Both the position numbers and the translations under genes were made by a program. Positions 40,436-50,000 of a stretch of 51,701 bases of DNA are shown in pieces (the first letter of the stretch is position 1; each line of letters starts with the position of its first letter). Location of the stretch: NCBI GenBank assembly GCA_963205105.1, contig CAUJJW010000411.1, positions 1 to 51,701 of the forward strand. Direction: 5' to 3'. This stretch comes from Verrucomicrobiota bacterium (GTDB lineage Bacteria; Verrucomicrobiota; Verrucomicrobiia; Limisphaerales; CAIMTB01). The notes beneath the pieces were generated by a model, which saw only the letters and a list, made by a program, of their open reading frames with translations, was not told the DNA's origin and made no database searches.

Positions 40436-42535
40436 ATGAAGTTCCTGCGGATCATCTTTTGCGCGATTCCCTGCCTATTCTGGTTGGGGGGTGCTGTGGC
40501 GCGGGCGGAGCAGAGCATTGCGCGCCTGTGGAACGAACAGAACCTGAACGCGATTCGCGGGGATTCACCGCATCCGCCGGTCCATGCCCGGAATCTTTTT
40601 CACCTCTCGATCGCAATGTACGACGCCTGGGCAGCCTATGACCCGGTGGCGTCAGGATATGTGTATCGGGAGAAGCACACGGCTGCGGACGTCGCGAGCG
40701 CCCGGCGCGAGGCGATCAGCTATGCCGCCTACCGAATCCTGCTCGAGCGTTATTCTCTGTCGCGCACGGCGGGGGCGACCTTGATCGCGCTGAGTGCGCG
40801 CATGGCTTCACTGGGCTACGACCGGAATAATCTTTCCCTGGATCCCTCGGAACCTGCGGGGGTCGGCAACGCCGTGGCGGCCCGCGTGTCGTCGCATTTT
40901 CTCGAAGACGGTGTCCGACAGGCGCAGGGGTATCTGGATGTGCCTGCCAACCGCGGCGGTTACGCGCCGATCAACCCTCCGCTGGTCACGGCTTCGAGCG
41001 GCGCCATTGTGGTCGATGTGAACCGGTGGCAACCGCTGGCCATTGACAATGCGCTGGATCAGAACGGTTTCCCGATCGGCCCGGTTCAGATTTTCCTGGG
41101 TTCTCAGTGCCTCAACGTCTGGTCGTTCGCGCTCACCCGCTCGGAACCCGGCAAACCCTGGATTGACCCGGGACCTCCGCCACGCTTGGGCGGCAACGAG
41201 GACGCGCGGTTCCGTGCGGAGGTCGTGGACATCATCCGACGGGGCAGTCAGATGTCGCCGGACGACGGGGTGTTCCTGGATATCTCACCCGGGAAATACG
41301 GGAACAACACGCTGGGCGCCAACGATGGAGTCGGGCATGCCATCAACCCGGCGACCGGCCTTCCGTACCCTGCGAACCGGGTGAAGCGGGCCGATTTTGT
41401 GCGGGTGCTTGCGGAATTTTGGGCGGACGGACCGCATTCGGAAACGCCGCCGGGTCATTGGAACGTGATCGCCAACGCTGTCAGCGATCGCGCCAAGTCA
41501 TCCGGGCGGATGGGTGGCACGGGGCCGGTCCTCGATGCCCTGGAATGGGATGTGAAGCTGTATTTTGCCCTCAATGCCGCCCTCCACGACGCCGCCTGTG
41601 CGGCGTGGTCGTTGAAACGGCATTATGACGGCGGTCGCCCCATCCAGTTCATCCGCTACATGGGGCAGCTGGGGCAGTCCACCCGGACCAACGACGCGTC
41701 TTATCATCCCCTGGGTCTCCCGCTGATTCCGGGCTTGATCGAACAGGTGAATCTCTTCACCGCGCAACGAGGGGGCAGGCACGCCGGGCTCGCGCCCGGA
41801 TCCATCGCCGTGCTGGGGTGGCCCGGGCAGCCATTGGACATCACCAATCAGTACAGTGGCGTTCGATGGGTGGCGGCTGCCGACTGGATTCCCTACCAGA
41901 AGAAAACCTTCGTGACGCCCGCATTCCCCGGTTACATCTCCGGCCACAGCACCTTCAGCCGGGCGGGCGCCGAACTGCTCGCCGAGTTCACCGGCTCACC
42001 CTTTTTCCCGGATGGCCTCGGTACGTACACCGTTCCGGCCCACACCGGGCTCACCTTTGAAAAGGGTCCCACGGAGCCCGTCACCCTGCAGTGGGGCACC
42101 TACTTCGATGCGGCCGATCAGGCGGGAATCTCCCGGTTGTGGGGCGGCATTCACGTGTCCGCCGATGACCTCAACGGCCGGCGTGTCGGCGCGGAGTGTG
42201 GTCGGCGCGCCTGGGAATTGGCGCGTCAGCTGTTTGAAGGCTCGAAGCAGATTCCGCTCCCGGGTGGCAGTCCTGCCGTGCCGCGTCGGGTGTCCTCCGT
42301 GCAACAGAGTTCGACAGAGGACGAAGCATCCGGGCCCCAGGCGGATCGAGGCCCAACTCCGCACCCGAACGCGGGAGATCCGCTCCCCACACCGACCCGT
42401 CCCGCTCGTCGCGCCACGCGTCGCCGCAGTCTCGGCAAGGTCTCTGCCGATCGGTTTTCAGCCCATGGATTTCATCAGCCAACGTCCGGTCGCCCACCTC
42501 TCCGAATGTTCTCCCACCTTCGAGTAACGGTATGA
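40436..42535 (+). CDS. Vanadium-dependent haloperoxidase-like (PAP2 superfamily) secreted protein
   Basis: The ATG at 40436 gives 699 aa with a signal peptide (FLRIIFCAIPCLFWLGGAVA). The helical body carries the active-site segments of the vanadium haloperoxidase/acid phosphatase fold: HYDGGRPIQFIRY near 396, FPGYISGHSTFSRAG near 499 (GHS histidine as acid-base), and SRLWGGIHVSADDLNGRRVG near 566, with the Arg and the vanadate-ligating His. It may oxidise halides with peroxide or dephosphorylate a substrate; sequence alone does not decide. From about residue 600 the tail is Pro/Arg-rich, low in complexity, and unlike the family. This suggests a frameshift or relaxed 3' end. The TGA overlaps the next ATG (ATGA at 42532-42535). 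A decayed paralogue sits at 12030-12329. Confidence 0.88.
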   Translation: MKFLRIIFCAIPCLFWLGGAVARAEQSIARLWNEQNLNAIRGDSPHPPVHARNLFHLSIAMYDAWAAYDPVASGYVYREKHTAADVASARREAISYAAYRILLERYSLSRTAGATLIALSARMASLGYDRNNLSLDPSEPAGVGNAVAARVSSHFLEDGVRQAQGYLDVPANRGGYAPINPPLVTASSGAIVVDVNRWQPLAIDNALDQNGFPIGPVQIFLGSQCLNVWSFALTRSEPGKPWIDPGPPPRLGGNEDARFRAEVVDIIRRGSQMSPDDGVFLDISPGKYGNNTLGANDGVGHAINPATGLPYPANRVKRADFVRVLAEFWADGPHSETPPGHWNVIANAVSDRAKSSGRMGGTGPVLDALEWDVKLYFALNAALHDAACAAWSLKRHYDGGRPIQFIRYMGQLGQSTRTNDASYHPLGLPLIPGLIEQVNLFTAQRGGRHAGLAPGSIAVLGWPGQPLDITNQYSGVRWVAAADWIPYQKKTFVTPAFPGYISGHSTFSRAGAELLAEFTGSPFFPDGLGTYTVPAHTGLTFEKGPTEPVTLQWGTYFDAADQAGISRLWGGIHVSADDLNGRRVGAECGRRAWELARQLFEGSKQIPLPGGSPAVPRRVSSVQQSSTEDEASGPQADRGPTPHPNAGDPLPTPTRPARRATRRRSLGKVSADRFSAHGFHQPTSGRPPLRMFSHLRVTV

Positions 42536-45500
42536 AAGTCACACACTTCCTCGCCTCGCTGGGGCGCCTGGGAATCCTGCTCCTGCCTTTCCTGGCGGCG
42601 GGGCAGTCCTTCCAATTCAGCGACCTCGAAGTGGTCAGCAGCCGGCGGGTGGGCCGCACCGAGTTCGAGTATGTGCTGCGCGTGGCGGTCACCAACCGGG
42701 TGGCCTCGGCGAGCGGGGTTCGCGCGCTGGCCTTCAGCACGTCGACCAACACCTTCCTGGTCGATAACGCGGTCGAATTCGGCGACCTGAACCTGGGAGA
42801 CAGCGCCACCAGCACCGACACCTTCACCGTCCGTCACAACCGGGAGGTTCCGTTCGACCCGTCGGTGCTTCAGTGGTTTCCCTCCGCGCGGTCGATGCCC
42901 CTTTCGGTCCTGGTCGATGCACCCATCTCGGGAGTGCTCACCAACGGCACCAACGTACTGGTCCGCGGCTCCGTCGGACCCGCGGTGGAAGCGGTCCTGG
43001 TGGGGCGGTTTCCGTCGACGCTGACGGGAACGAACTTCACGGCCGAGGTGCCGCTGGAGGAGGGGCGCAACACCATCTCGGTACTGGCGACCAACACATT
43101 CGGAGGGGCCGGGGTCGTCAACGTGATGGTGAATCGAGACACCACGCCGCCGCTGCTGAACATCGAATCGCCGGCGGATGGCGCCATCCTCGCCACCCGG
43201 CAGGTGGCGGTATCGGGTCTGGTGAATGACGCCGTGCCTGGGACGGTGAACCCGGATCAGGCCACAGTCCTGGTGAATGGTCTGGAGGCGACGGTGCTCA
43301 ACCGCAGTTACGCCATTGCCGACGTTCTCCTGACTCCCGGGCGCAACACGATTGACGTGGTGGCCATCGATCGGGCCGGCAACACGAGCCAGAGACAGGT
43401 GGAGATCCTGGTTCAGGACCTGGCCAGCCAGAAGCGCCTGGTGCGGTTGGCGGGGGACAACCAGACCGGGGTGATCGGGACAGTGCTGCCCTCCCCCCTT
43501 GTGGTCGAACTGTTGGACGGGAACGGATCCGCACAGACCAACCAGCCGGTGACCTTTGCCGTAACGCGAAACGATGGCGTGCTGGTGACTGCCGCTGAAG
43601 TGGGCCGCAGCATCACGTTGTTCACCGATGAGAACGGGCAGGCCGCAATCGACTTCCAGCTGGGGACGCGAACTGGCGTCGCCAACAACCAAGTGAGTGT
43701 CACCTCCCCGGGGGTTGCGGGCGAACTGATGTTTGCGTCGACCGCGATTGGCAGTGCCCCGACACAGGTCACGCCGCTCATTCCGGAGAAGCAGGTGGGT
43801 GAAGTGGGCAAGGAACTGCCATTGCCGTGGACCGTTCTGGTGACCGACGCGGGTGGCAACCCGGTGGCGGACGCGCCGGTGACCTTCCTGGTGGTGCAGG
43901 GTGACGGGCGGCTGGGGTCGGACACCACGGCGGAGCGGACGACGGACAGCGATGGCCGGGCCACGGTGCGGCAGACCCTGGGTCCGGCACCGGGCATCAA
44001 CAACAACCTCCTATTGGCGACGGTGGCGGGGCTGACGAATTCGGCGGCCATCTTCACGGCGTCAGGGCTGGAACCTCAGCAGGTCCAGGACACGCGGCTG
44101 ACCGGTCTGGTGCTGGACCATGTGAACCGGCCGATGTCGAATATTCTCTGCATCATTCATCGAACTTCGCTGGCGGCGGTGACCGACCAGCAGGGGCAGT
44201 TTGTCATCTCCAACGCGCCCGTGGGAGCCGTCCGGCTGTTGGTGGACGCCCGCGACCGAGGCTATCCGGGAGCGTGGCACGCGCTGGAATTCGACATCGT
44301 CACCGTGGCTGGCCGGGACAACAGCTTTGACAGGCCAATCTACATGCTGCCGTTGGACGATGAGAACTCGGTGCTGGCAGGTGGCGCGCAGGACGTGACC
44401 CTGGAACTGGAAGGGCTTCCGGGATCGACGATGACCATCTTTGCCCATTCCGTACGCGACTCGAACAACAACCCGATCACGAACCGGGTGTCCTGGACGC
44501 AGGTCAACAATGAGCGCGTTCCGATGACGCCGCCGCTGGGGTCGCAGCCTCTGCTGACCACGACCGTGCAGCCCGCGGGACTCCGATTCAATCCGCCGGC
44601 CAGGATGTGTGTTCCGAATCCTGGGCTGCCTCAAGGTCAGATTGTGGAGATGTATGGATTCGATCATGATCTGGCCGCGTTCGTGGCTGTGGGAACAGCG
44701 ACTGTCAGCCCGGACGGTTCCCAGATCTGCTCCGACCCGGGATTTGGTGTCACGAAGTCCGGATGGTTCCCCTTTGTTCCCCCGCCCCCACCGTGCCCGA
44801 GTCCCAGGCCGCCGTGCTCGGGTCCTCCGGCGGACGGTGAATGCTTCACCTGGCGCACGATTCCTCCGGCCGGCGAGTGCGATTGCCCGACCTATGCCAA
44901 GGTGCCGCGCACCAACAGCTGCAACGACAACGATGTCTGCACAGAGAACGACCGTTGCCAGGGCACGGAGTGCAAGGGGGACAAAATCGAACTCGATCCC
45001 TCGGTTCAGATCTCCCTGGGCGGCATCAAGCCGGCGCAACCGGTGGTCGACGAGATCAACGAGGAACTGAAGGAGCTCAAGAAGCTGGGCATCATCGCCT
45101 CGGTAAACCTCCTCCAGGTGACGATCAGCGGCAGCGAAAAAGGGTGCTGCCATCCCCAACGCGGCGAAGGCAAGGAGTCTAAGCTTTCGGCAGGAGGCAG
45201 TTTCGGAGGCTTTTCGGTGAAAGGGAAGCTGTGGCCGCCCGGGCCCATTCCCAAGTTCGGGCCCTACTCGCTGGATGTGTGGGGATTGGTCACGCTGAAA
45301 GCCGAATTCGAAATGTACGGCGGCCTTTTCATTGGCGTGAGCGGAAACATCTCGGGCGAGATCGGCAAGCGTCAATCCGACTGCGAGGAGGACCCCGCGA
45401 ACGCCGCCGGGTGTTTTTATGCCGAGCTGGCGACTGCGATGACCGGTTCGTTGTCCGCCGAGGCCAGCATCGGCGGGGAATTTTCGTGCGACGGTGTGTT

Positions 45501-45786
45501 TTGTCCGGTCGACAAGATCGCCATTTCCGGAGGCGTTGTTCTGGGGAACCTCTCGATGACCCTCAATATTTCGAAGGTGTCCTACAACGGATCGAGCTGT
45601 TCGTCCGGCTTGACGGGAGGTGTTTTCGAGTTCGATCCCCTGTCCTTCAAGGTCTCCGCCAATTTCTCCGGGAGCTATGAAGCGGATGGCAGCAGCCGAA
45701 GCGTGGACGCCACCGTCGAGTTCCTGAGTTGTGAGATATCCCTGTCGAAGGGCGTCGAATGCAGCGTGTTCGAGTCTCCATTCTAG
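42532..45786 (+). CDS. Secreted Ig-like protein with Cys-rich segment and glycine-rich beta C-terminus
   Basis: This 1084-aa protein has a signal peptide (LGRLGILLLPFLAAG). Residues about 130-290 are glucodextranase- or cadherin-like beta modules (VLTNGTNVLVRGSVG, GRNTIDVVAIDRAGN). Residues about 300-510 hold two Big_1/invasin-like domains (NQPVTFAVTRNDGVL and DAPVTFLVVQGDGRL). A carboxypeptidase-regulatory-like segment follows (VTDQQGQFVISNAPVGAVRL). Residues about 745-830 are Pro- and Cys-rich (PPPPPCPSPRPPCSGPP, then SCNDNDVCTENDRCQGTECK), like Cys repeats of secreted deltaproteobacterial proteins. The last 240 residues are a Gly/Ser-rich beta region (SAGGSFGGFSVKGKLW) with paired Cys, of a type I do not know. 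It is translationally coupled to the haloperoxidase-like gene, so a linked function outside the cell is plausible. Confidence 0.8.
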   Translation: MKVTHFLASLGRLGILLLPFLAAGQSFQFSDLEVVSSRRVGRTEFEYVLRVAVTNRVASASGVRALAFSTSTNTFLVDNAVEFGDLNLGDSATSTDTFTVRHNREVPFDPSVLQWFPSARSMPLSVLVDAPISGVLTNGTNVLVRGSVGPAVEAVLVGRFPSTLTGTNFTAEVPLEEGRNTISVLATNTFGGAGVVNVMVNRDTTPPLLNIESPADGAILATRQVAVSGLVNDAVPGTVNPDQATVLVNGLEATVLNRSYAIADVLLTPGRNTIDVVAIDRAGNTSQRQVEILVQDLASQKRLVRLAGDNQTGVIGTVLPSPLVVELLDGNGSAQTNQPVTFAVTRNDGVLVTAAEVGRSITLFTDENGQAAIDFQLGTRTGVANNQVSVTSPGVAGELMFASTAIGSAPTQVTPLIPEKQVGEVGKELPLPWTVLVTDAGGNPVADAPVTFLVVQGDGRLGSDTTAERTTDSDGRATVRQTLGPAPGINNNLLLATVAGLTNSAAIFTASGLEPQQVQDTRLTGLVLDHVNRPMSNILCIIHRTSLAAVTDQQGQFVISNAPVGAVRLLVDARDRGYPGAWHALEFDIVTVAGRDNSFDRPIYMLPLDDENSVLAGGAQDVTLELEGLPGSTMTIFAHSVRDSNNNPITNRVSWTQVNNERVPMTPPLGSQPLLTTTVQPAGLRFNPPARMCVPNPGLPQGQIVEMYGFDHDLAAFVAVGTATVSPDGSQICSDPGFGVTKSGWFPFVPPPPPCPSPRPPCSGPPADGECFTWRTIPPAGECDCPTYAKVPRTNSCNDNDVCTENDRCQGTECKGDKIELDPSVQISLGGIKPAQPVVDEINEELKELKKLGIIASVNLLQVTISGSEKGCCHPQRGEGKESKLSAGGSFGGFSVKGKLWPPGPIPKFGPYSLDVWGLVTLKAEFEMYGGLFIGVSGNISGEIGKRQSDCEEDPANAAGCFYAELATAMTGSLSAEASIGGEFSCDGVFCPVDKIAISGGVVLGNLSMTLNISKVSYNGSSCSSGLTGGVFEFDPLSFKVSANFSGSYEADGSSRSVDATVEFLSCEISLSKGVECSVFESPF

Positions 45787-45810
45787 GCGGTTGACCGCCC
45801 TTCAGAACCC

Positions 45811-46932
45811 ATGCGAATCAGCTTTTACTCACTCGTGGTGTGCCTGGCTGCCTGCTCGGCGGCCCTGGGCGCCGAATGGCCGGCGGCCCGAGCCCATTTA
45901 CCCATCGTGTTCCGTTCTGAAGGGGCACCGACCCGGACCGCGGCGCTGCTGGAAGTCACCGAGCTCCAGGTGCCCAAGGGGAAATGGTGGGAGGACGACC
46001 GTGATCCCGAGGCCTTTCTCAGCGAATTCGGCAGGCTGATCCGGGCCTTCAAGTCCGGGGACAAGACGACCGTTCGATCCCTGTCGGGCGTGGAGAAGGA
46101 ATCGGATTCCAAGAAGATCGATGACCAGGCCGCAGCGTTCATTGCCCAGTTCAAGGTCGTGGAGTTGGTGTCGGTCGACCGCTGCCACGAGTTCGACGAT
46201 CTGATCGTCCTGAGTGCCCAGTTTCGTTTCCGCGATCGCCTCCGGGGCGTTCCGTTCGTGTTCAGACGGGAAAAGAACAACGGGCTGAAGTTCCTCCCGA
46301 ACCGGTCGGCGTCCTTTTCCTATGTTCTCTTTGACGAGTGGTTCTCGACCCTTGGTCCCGGGTCAGGACAACCGAATGCGCCGGGCGCGACCGAGGAGGA
46401 GGTTGCCCGGATCACCCATCGAATGCCCACCTTGCTCGGAAGGGTGACGAATCTTTCCGAGACCCGGCCGTCGTTTGTCTGTCTTTCCGGCGCTCCCGTG
46501 GCGGGACAGAAGCGAAATGCCAGGCTCGCTGGCCGGGTGGATACGGCGGCGAAAAAGGTGGAGAGATTGCGGGCAGGCGCCCGCAGCGACAGTCGCACCA
46601 ACATCACCCAGCACATGAGCGAGCGGGGAGCGAAGGGGCTCAATCAGTGGATGGACACGGCGACGGCCGAGGAACGGCAGCGCTATTTATCGGCGCTCGA
46701 GGAGCAGCAGCCCTTTTTCATTTTCGACGCCGCCCCGATCTCCGTGGTGTACGTGAAGGCTCCGTCGGCGCCGGGTGGCATCGCCGTGCTCTACTTTCAA
46801 GCCGGTCCCGACAACGAGCTCCTCTGGGTCAATTCAGCGTACCTGAGTCCCGTGGACGGCATTTTCAAGAGCGGGCCGCTCTTTGATTCGGCCGCCTCGG
46901 ACCGACCATTCTCCATTTTCGCGACACCGTGA
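45811..46932 (+). CDS. Secreted protein of unknown function
   Basis: This 373-aa protein starts 24 nt after the previous stop, so it probably belongs to the same operon. The signal peptide is YSLVVCLAACSAALGAEW. The first domain is alpha/beta (FLSEFGRLIRAFKSGDKTTV, FIAQFKVVELVSVDRC, then LIVLSAQFRFRDR). It resembles small stress or SnoaL-like folds seen in secreted helper proteins, but I cannot match a family. The middle is Arg-rich and probably helical (RVDTAAKKVERLRAGARSDS). The C-terminal third is beta again (FIFDAAPISVVYVKAPSAPG, AVLYFQAGPDNELLWVN). No catalytic motif is visible. The 165 nt after it contain no feature I recognise. Confidence 0.72.
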   Translation: MRISFYSLVVCLAACSAALGAEWPAARAHLPIVFRSEGAPTRTAALLEVTELQVPKGKWWEDDRDPEAFLSEFGRLIRAFKSGDKTTVRSLSGVEKESDSKKIDDQAAAFIAQFKVVELVSVDRCHEFDDLIVLSAQFRFRDRLRGVPFVFRREKNNGLKFLPNRSASFSYVLFDEWFSTLGPGSGQPNAPGATEEEVARITHRMPTLLGRVTNLSETRPSFVCLSGAPVAGQKRNARLAGRVDTAAKKVERLRAGARSDSRTNITQHMSERGAKGLNQWMDTATAEERQRYLSALEEQQPFFIFDAAPISVVYVKAPSAPGGIAVLYFQAGPDNELLWVNSAYLSPVDGIFKSGPLFDSAASDRPFSIFATP

Positions 46933-47097
46933 ACGCTGCATCTCCGATACGCCTGGAAGGTTGTCCGGTTTCCCCGGGGGACCGGACATCACGTGGTCAT
47001 AAGCGACTTCTGCGACGCCGTCTGCCCGGGTCGGCCGGACTGGCTTCCACACCGTGGATGATGGGACAGCCAGGGCTTTAGAATGAGGGTGCTACCT

Positions 47098-50000
47098 ATG
47101 GAACGGACTTCAACATTTCGGACCAGCCGTGGTGCCAGTTCGGTCATCAGCTGCCTTCTCTGGCTTGCGATGCTCGCAGGCTTCGGGAACCGCGCCGCGG
47201 CGCAGCTGGACGAACACTGCACGGTCACCCTTCTGAACCGTTCCACCCAGGTGCAGCCGGGCGGATGGTGGGGCTTTTCCAATCTGCCCCAGCAGCCCGG
47301 ATTCTACCGCGTCCGGGCCTCCTGCGTCCGCGATGGCGTCACCACGGTGGGGCAGTCCGACTACATTTCCCTGTTTGCGGTGCCACCCGACATCGACATC
47401 GCGATGGGATTTCAGGAACCCATGCCCGTCGCGTTGCGCGTGGACTCCCCGCTCACCTCGCTCACGGCCAAAGGCCAGTCCGTCCGGTTGACTGCCACCG
47501 CGGTGCTGCCCGACGGAACGACGAAAGACGTTCCCGGCCCCAGTCAGGGTACCTTCTGGGTGTCCAGTAATCCTGAGCTCGCCACGGTGAACGCCGAGGG
47601 TCTGGTGCAGGCGGTCGCCCGCGGCGTGGTGATCATCCAGGCCAACAACGAAGGCGTGGTCGGTGCCGTCACGATCAATCTCGTGATCCCCAACGACGCT
47701 GACAACGACGAGATGACCGACGAGTTCGAGCGGGCGAACGGGTTGAATCCCAACGACGCCAGCGACGCCGGACAGGACCGCGACAGCGACGGTCTGAGCA
47801 ATCTTCAGGAATTCCGTCTGAACACGAATCCGCGGTCCCCCGACAGCGACGGCGATGGCCTGCTCGACGGCGACGAAGTGGTGCGGTCGACGAATCCGCT
47901 TCTCGCCGATTCCGATGGCGACGGCTTGGCGGACGGGCAGGAAGTCTCGCGGGGTAGCAATCCCCTGAGCCGTGACACGGATGGCGACGGTCTCGCGGAT
48001 GGCATCGAAGTGGAGTTGGGCCTCAGTCTGACGACCGCGAATCCGGTCACCACGGTCCAAGGCCGGGTGGTCGACACGCAGGGCGTCACCGTGACCAATG
48101 CGGCTGTGACGGTGATGAGGGTGCTGACGGTGAACACCGATGTGGCGGGCTATTTCTCCCTGCCCGGCGTTCCCGCGGGACTGGGTCTCATCACCGCGGA
48201 GGCCGAGATCGTGAGGATTGGTCAGTTGCTCAATGGCACCTCCCTGGCGGCGGCTCCCGTCGCGGGTGGCGTCACGGCGGTCGGGACGATTGAGATCGGG
48301 TTGAATGCCGGAACGGTGGCGGGTCTGGTGACGAATCCCCAGGGTTTGCCGGTTCCCGGGGCACTGGTCACGGTGTCGTCCGGGAACGACTCCCGGAACG
48401 CCACGGCCGACGCCAATGGTCGTTACCGGGTTGCCAACATGACCACCGGGGTTCTTCAGGTGAAGGCGCGCGATTTTCGATCCGGTCTCCGTGGTCTGGC
48501 GGCGGGCGAATTGGTGGTGAACTCGGCGGTGACCATCGATGTTCGGCTCGCGCCATTCGGTTCGGTGGGTGGGACCGTTTTGGCGCAGGACAATGTGACG
48601 CCGGTGGGAGCGGGGGTCCTGGTCAATTACGCCGGTCCGAACGGCCAGGCCACCGCCACGGATCCCCTGGGGCGCTATGCCTTCGAATTCGCGCCACTGG
48701 GCGGCTACTCGGTCGATGCCAGCGACACCAGCGGCAACCGAGGTCGCAGCACTGGAAACCTGTCGGCCACAGCCCAGGTGAATGTGAACGACATCGCCTT
48801 TCTGGGACGGGGCCGGGTAGTCGGTGTGGTGCGGGACGGAGCCAGCAACCCGGCGAACGGCGCCACGGTGCGACTGTTCAGCGGAAGCGTCTTCGGTGGC
48901 CAGTTCAACGTCACCACCGACGGCGCGGGGCGCTACGCGATCTCCAACGTTTTTGTGGGCACCTTCCAGGTCACCGCCCAGTCCGGCCAGTTTGCCGGGC
49001 AGGCCGGGGGCGCGATTTTGCAGGAAGGCCAGACGGTCACCAACAACCTTACCCTGGCGGGCGCCGCCTCGATTGCTGGCATTGTGTTTCGCGCGGACGG
49101 ACTGACTCCGATCAGCGGGGTGCGCGTGACGCTCTCGGGCCTGGGTTTGGGCATGGAGACGGATGACGAGGGGCGGTTCCGGTTTGATGCGCTTCCGCTG
49201 TCCGGATATTCGCTCGATGCCGTGGACGCGGCCACGGGCGACCGCGGCCGTTCGGGCGCGGTGCTCTCCACCCAGGGCGAGGTCCGCACCGCGAACATCG
49301 TGCTGAACGGACTCGGGAACGTGGTGGTGACGGTCCGGAACGGACCGGGCGACCTGGTGCCCGAGGCGAGCGTGCGACTCAGCGGCTCCACCCAGTTTGG
49401 CGGCAGCTACACAGGGACCACATCGACCGAGGGAACGGCGGCGTTTCCCGGAGTTTTTGCGGGAGGATTTTCCGCGTCCGCCACGGATCCCCAAACGGGC
49501 CTCCGCGGATCGGTTTCAGGCACGGTCACCGTGGGTGGCACGACCAACGTGGTGGTCCGGCTTCAGTCGTACGGCAGCATCGTGGGGCGGGTGTTTCAAC
49601 CCAACGGCACCGAGGGTGCGCCCGGCCTGACCGTTCGGATTTCCGGGCAGGTGGGGCGTTCCACGACCACGGGGTCGGATGGCAGCTACCGTTTCGATCT
49701 CGTGCCGACCAGTTCCTACTCGGTGGACGCGCTCGACGCGTCCGGACGGTTGCGGGCACGGGCCACCGGCGTGGTGGTCTCCACCCAGGGCCAGGAGGCG
49801 ACGCAGAACCTGACCCTGATCGGACTCGGAAGCGTCGAAGGCATCGTGCGCGACGACGAAGGACAGCCGGGGCAGAACATCGGTGTTTCGCTCTCCAGCC
49901 AGGCCGGAGCCTTCGGCGGTTCCTTCTTTGCCCGCACCGATGTCAGCGGACGCTACCGGATCGAGGGTGTGCCGGTCGGGACTTTCACTCTGAGCGCCAG

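Noticed and set aside
47110..49494. Minus-strand open frame of 794 codons
   Set aside because: It is antisense to the carboxypeptidase-regulatory-like repeat protein. Its His/Arg/Gly composition is typical of a shadow frame.
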